The notes under the pieces: generated by a model
Seen by the model: only the letters and a program-made list of their open reading frames with translations
Told to the model about the DNA's origin: nothing
Databases searched by the model: none
DNA from: Mollicutes bacterium
GTDB lineage: Bacteria > Bacillota_I > Bacilli_A > RF39 > UBA660
DNA: 6,510 bases
Direction of reading: 5' to 3'
NCBI GenBank assembly: GCA_012838395.1
Contig: DUPI01000010.1
Coordinates: 1-6,510, forward strand
Shown here: positions 6,474 to 6,510 of the stretch, one piece after another
How the letters are laid out: each line of letters begins with the position of its first letter
How positions within the stretch are numbered: position 1 is the stretch's first letter
Made by a program: the position numbers and the translations under genes

Positions 6474-6510
6474 CTAAAGATAATATAAGCTAATCATCAG
6501 CATATAATTA
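6474..6510. other. Short tail after deoB, possible -10 at the edge
   Basis: These 37 bases after the deoB stop hold no clear hairpin terminator. TATAAT occurs at 6503-6508 and TATAATTA repeats part of the promoter string seen at 380-387 and 3626-3633, so a new promoter may begin here. No TGn precedes it (ACA... context) and no -35 is seen, and the window ends before any gene. Confidence 0.2.

Noticed and set aside
1..6510. Use of the Mycoplasma code (TGA as Trp), suggested by the extreme A+T content
   Set aside because: TGA ends the permease and kinase-like genes at sensible points, and conserved Trp positions use TGG.

Overview
This window is a very A+T-rich stretch of bacterial chromosome holding housekeeping genes plus two poorly characterised ones. 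Gene families and style (strong AGGAGG-type ribosome sites, extended -10 promoters, Lys/Asn/Ile-rich proteins) point to a low-GC Firmicute. TGA acts as a stop (for example at the ABC permease end and in the ATGA overlap before deoB) and Trp is TGG, so this is the standard bacterial code and not the Mycoplasma code. The best guess is an uncultured gut Bacilli lineage near the Mollicutes (RF39-like). That placement is an inference from style and from one surface-protein type, not a demonstrated identification.

Layout. (1) 1-332, +: the C-terminal end of an FtsX-like ABC transporter permease, cut by the window edge. (2) 333-420: a gap with a good extended -10 promoter. (3) 421-2351, +: a two-gene unit. 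It encodes a membrane-anchored exported protein of unknown function and HolA, the delta subunit of the DNA polymerase III clamp loader. The genes overlap by one base, and holA has no visible ribosome site of its own. (4) 2350-2375: a hairpin terminator shared by the convergent holA and rarA genes, containing both stop codons. (5) 2366-3571, -: rarA (mgsA), a AAA+ recombination/replication-stress factor. (6) 3572-3647: a short divergent promoter region with inverted and direct repeats. (7) 3648-6473, +: a three-gene unit of xerD (tyrosine recombinase), a small protein-kinase-like gene, and deoB (phosphopentomutase). (8) 6474-6510: the start of the next intergenic region, ending in a TATAAT-like motif.

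How the genes relate. HolA, RarA and XerD all serve chromosome replication and its completion: clamp loading, rescue of stalled forks, and resolution of chromosome dimers. DeoB links nucleoside breakdown to the pentose phosphate pathway. xerD next to deoB is a known Bacillus-type arrangement (ripX-drm in B. subtilis). Here an extra kinase-like gene sits between them and is translationally coupled to deoB.

I see no mobile element, CRISPR array, tRNA or rRNA. The parts most worth a second look are the kinase-like protein inside the xerD-deoB pair and the anchored surface protein whose translation appears to drive holA. Neither amounts to clear evidence of a new multi-gene system.
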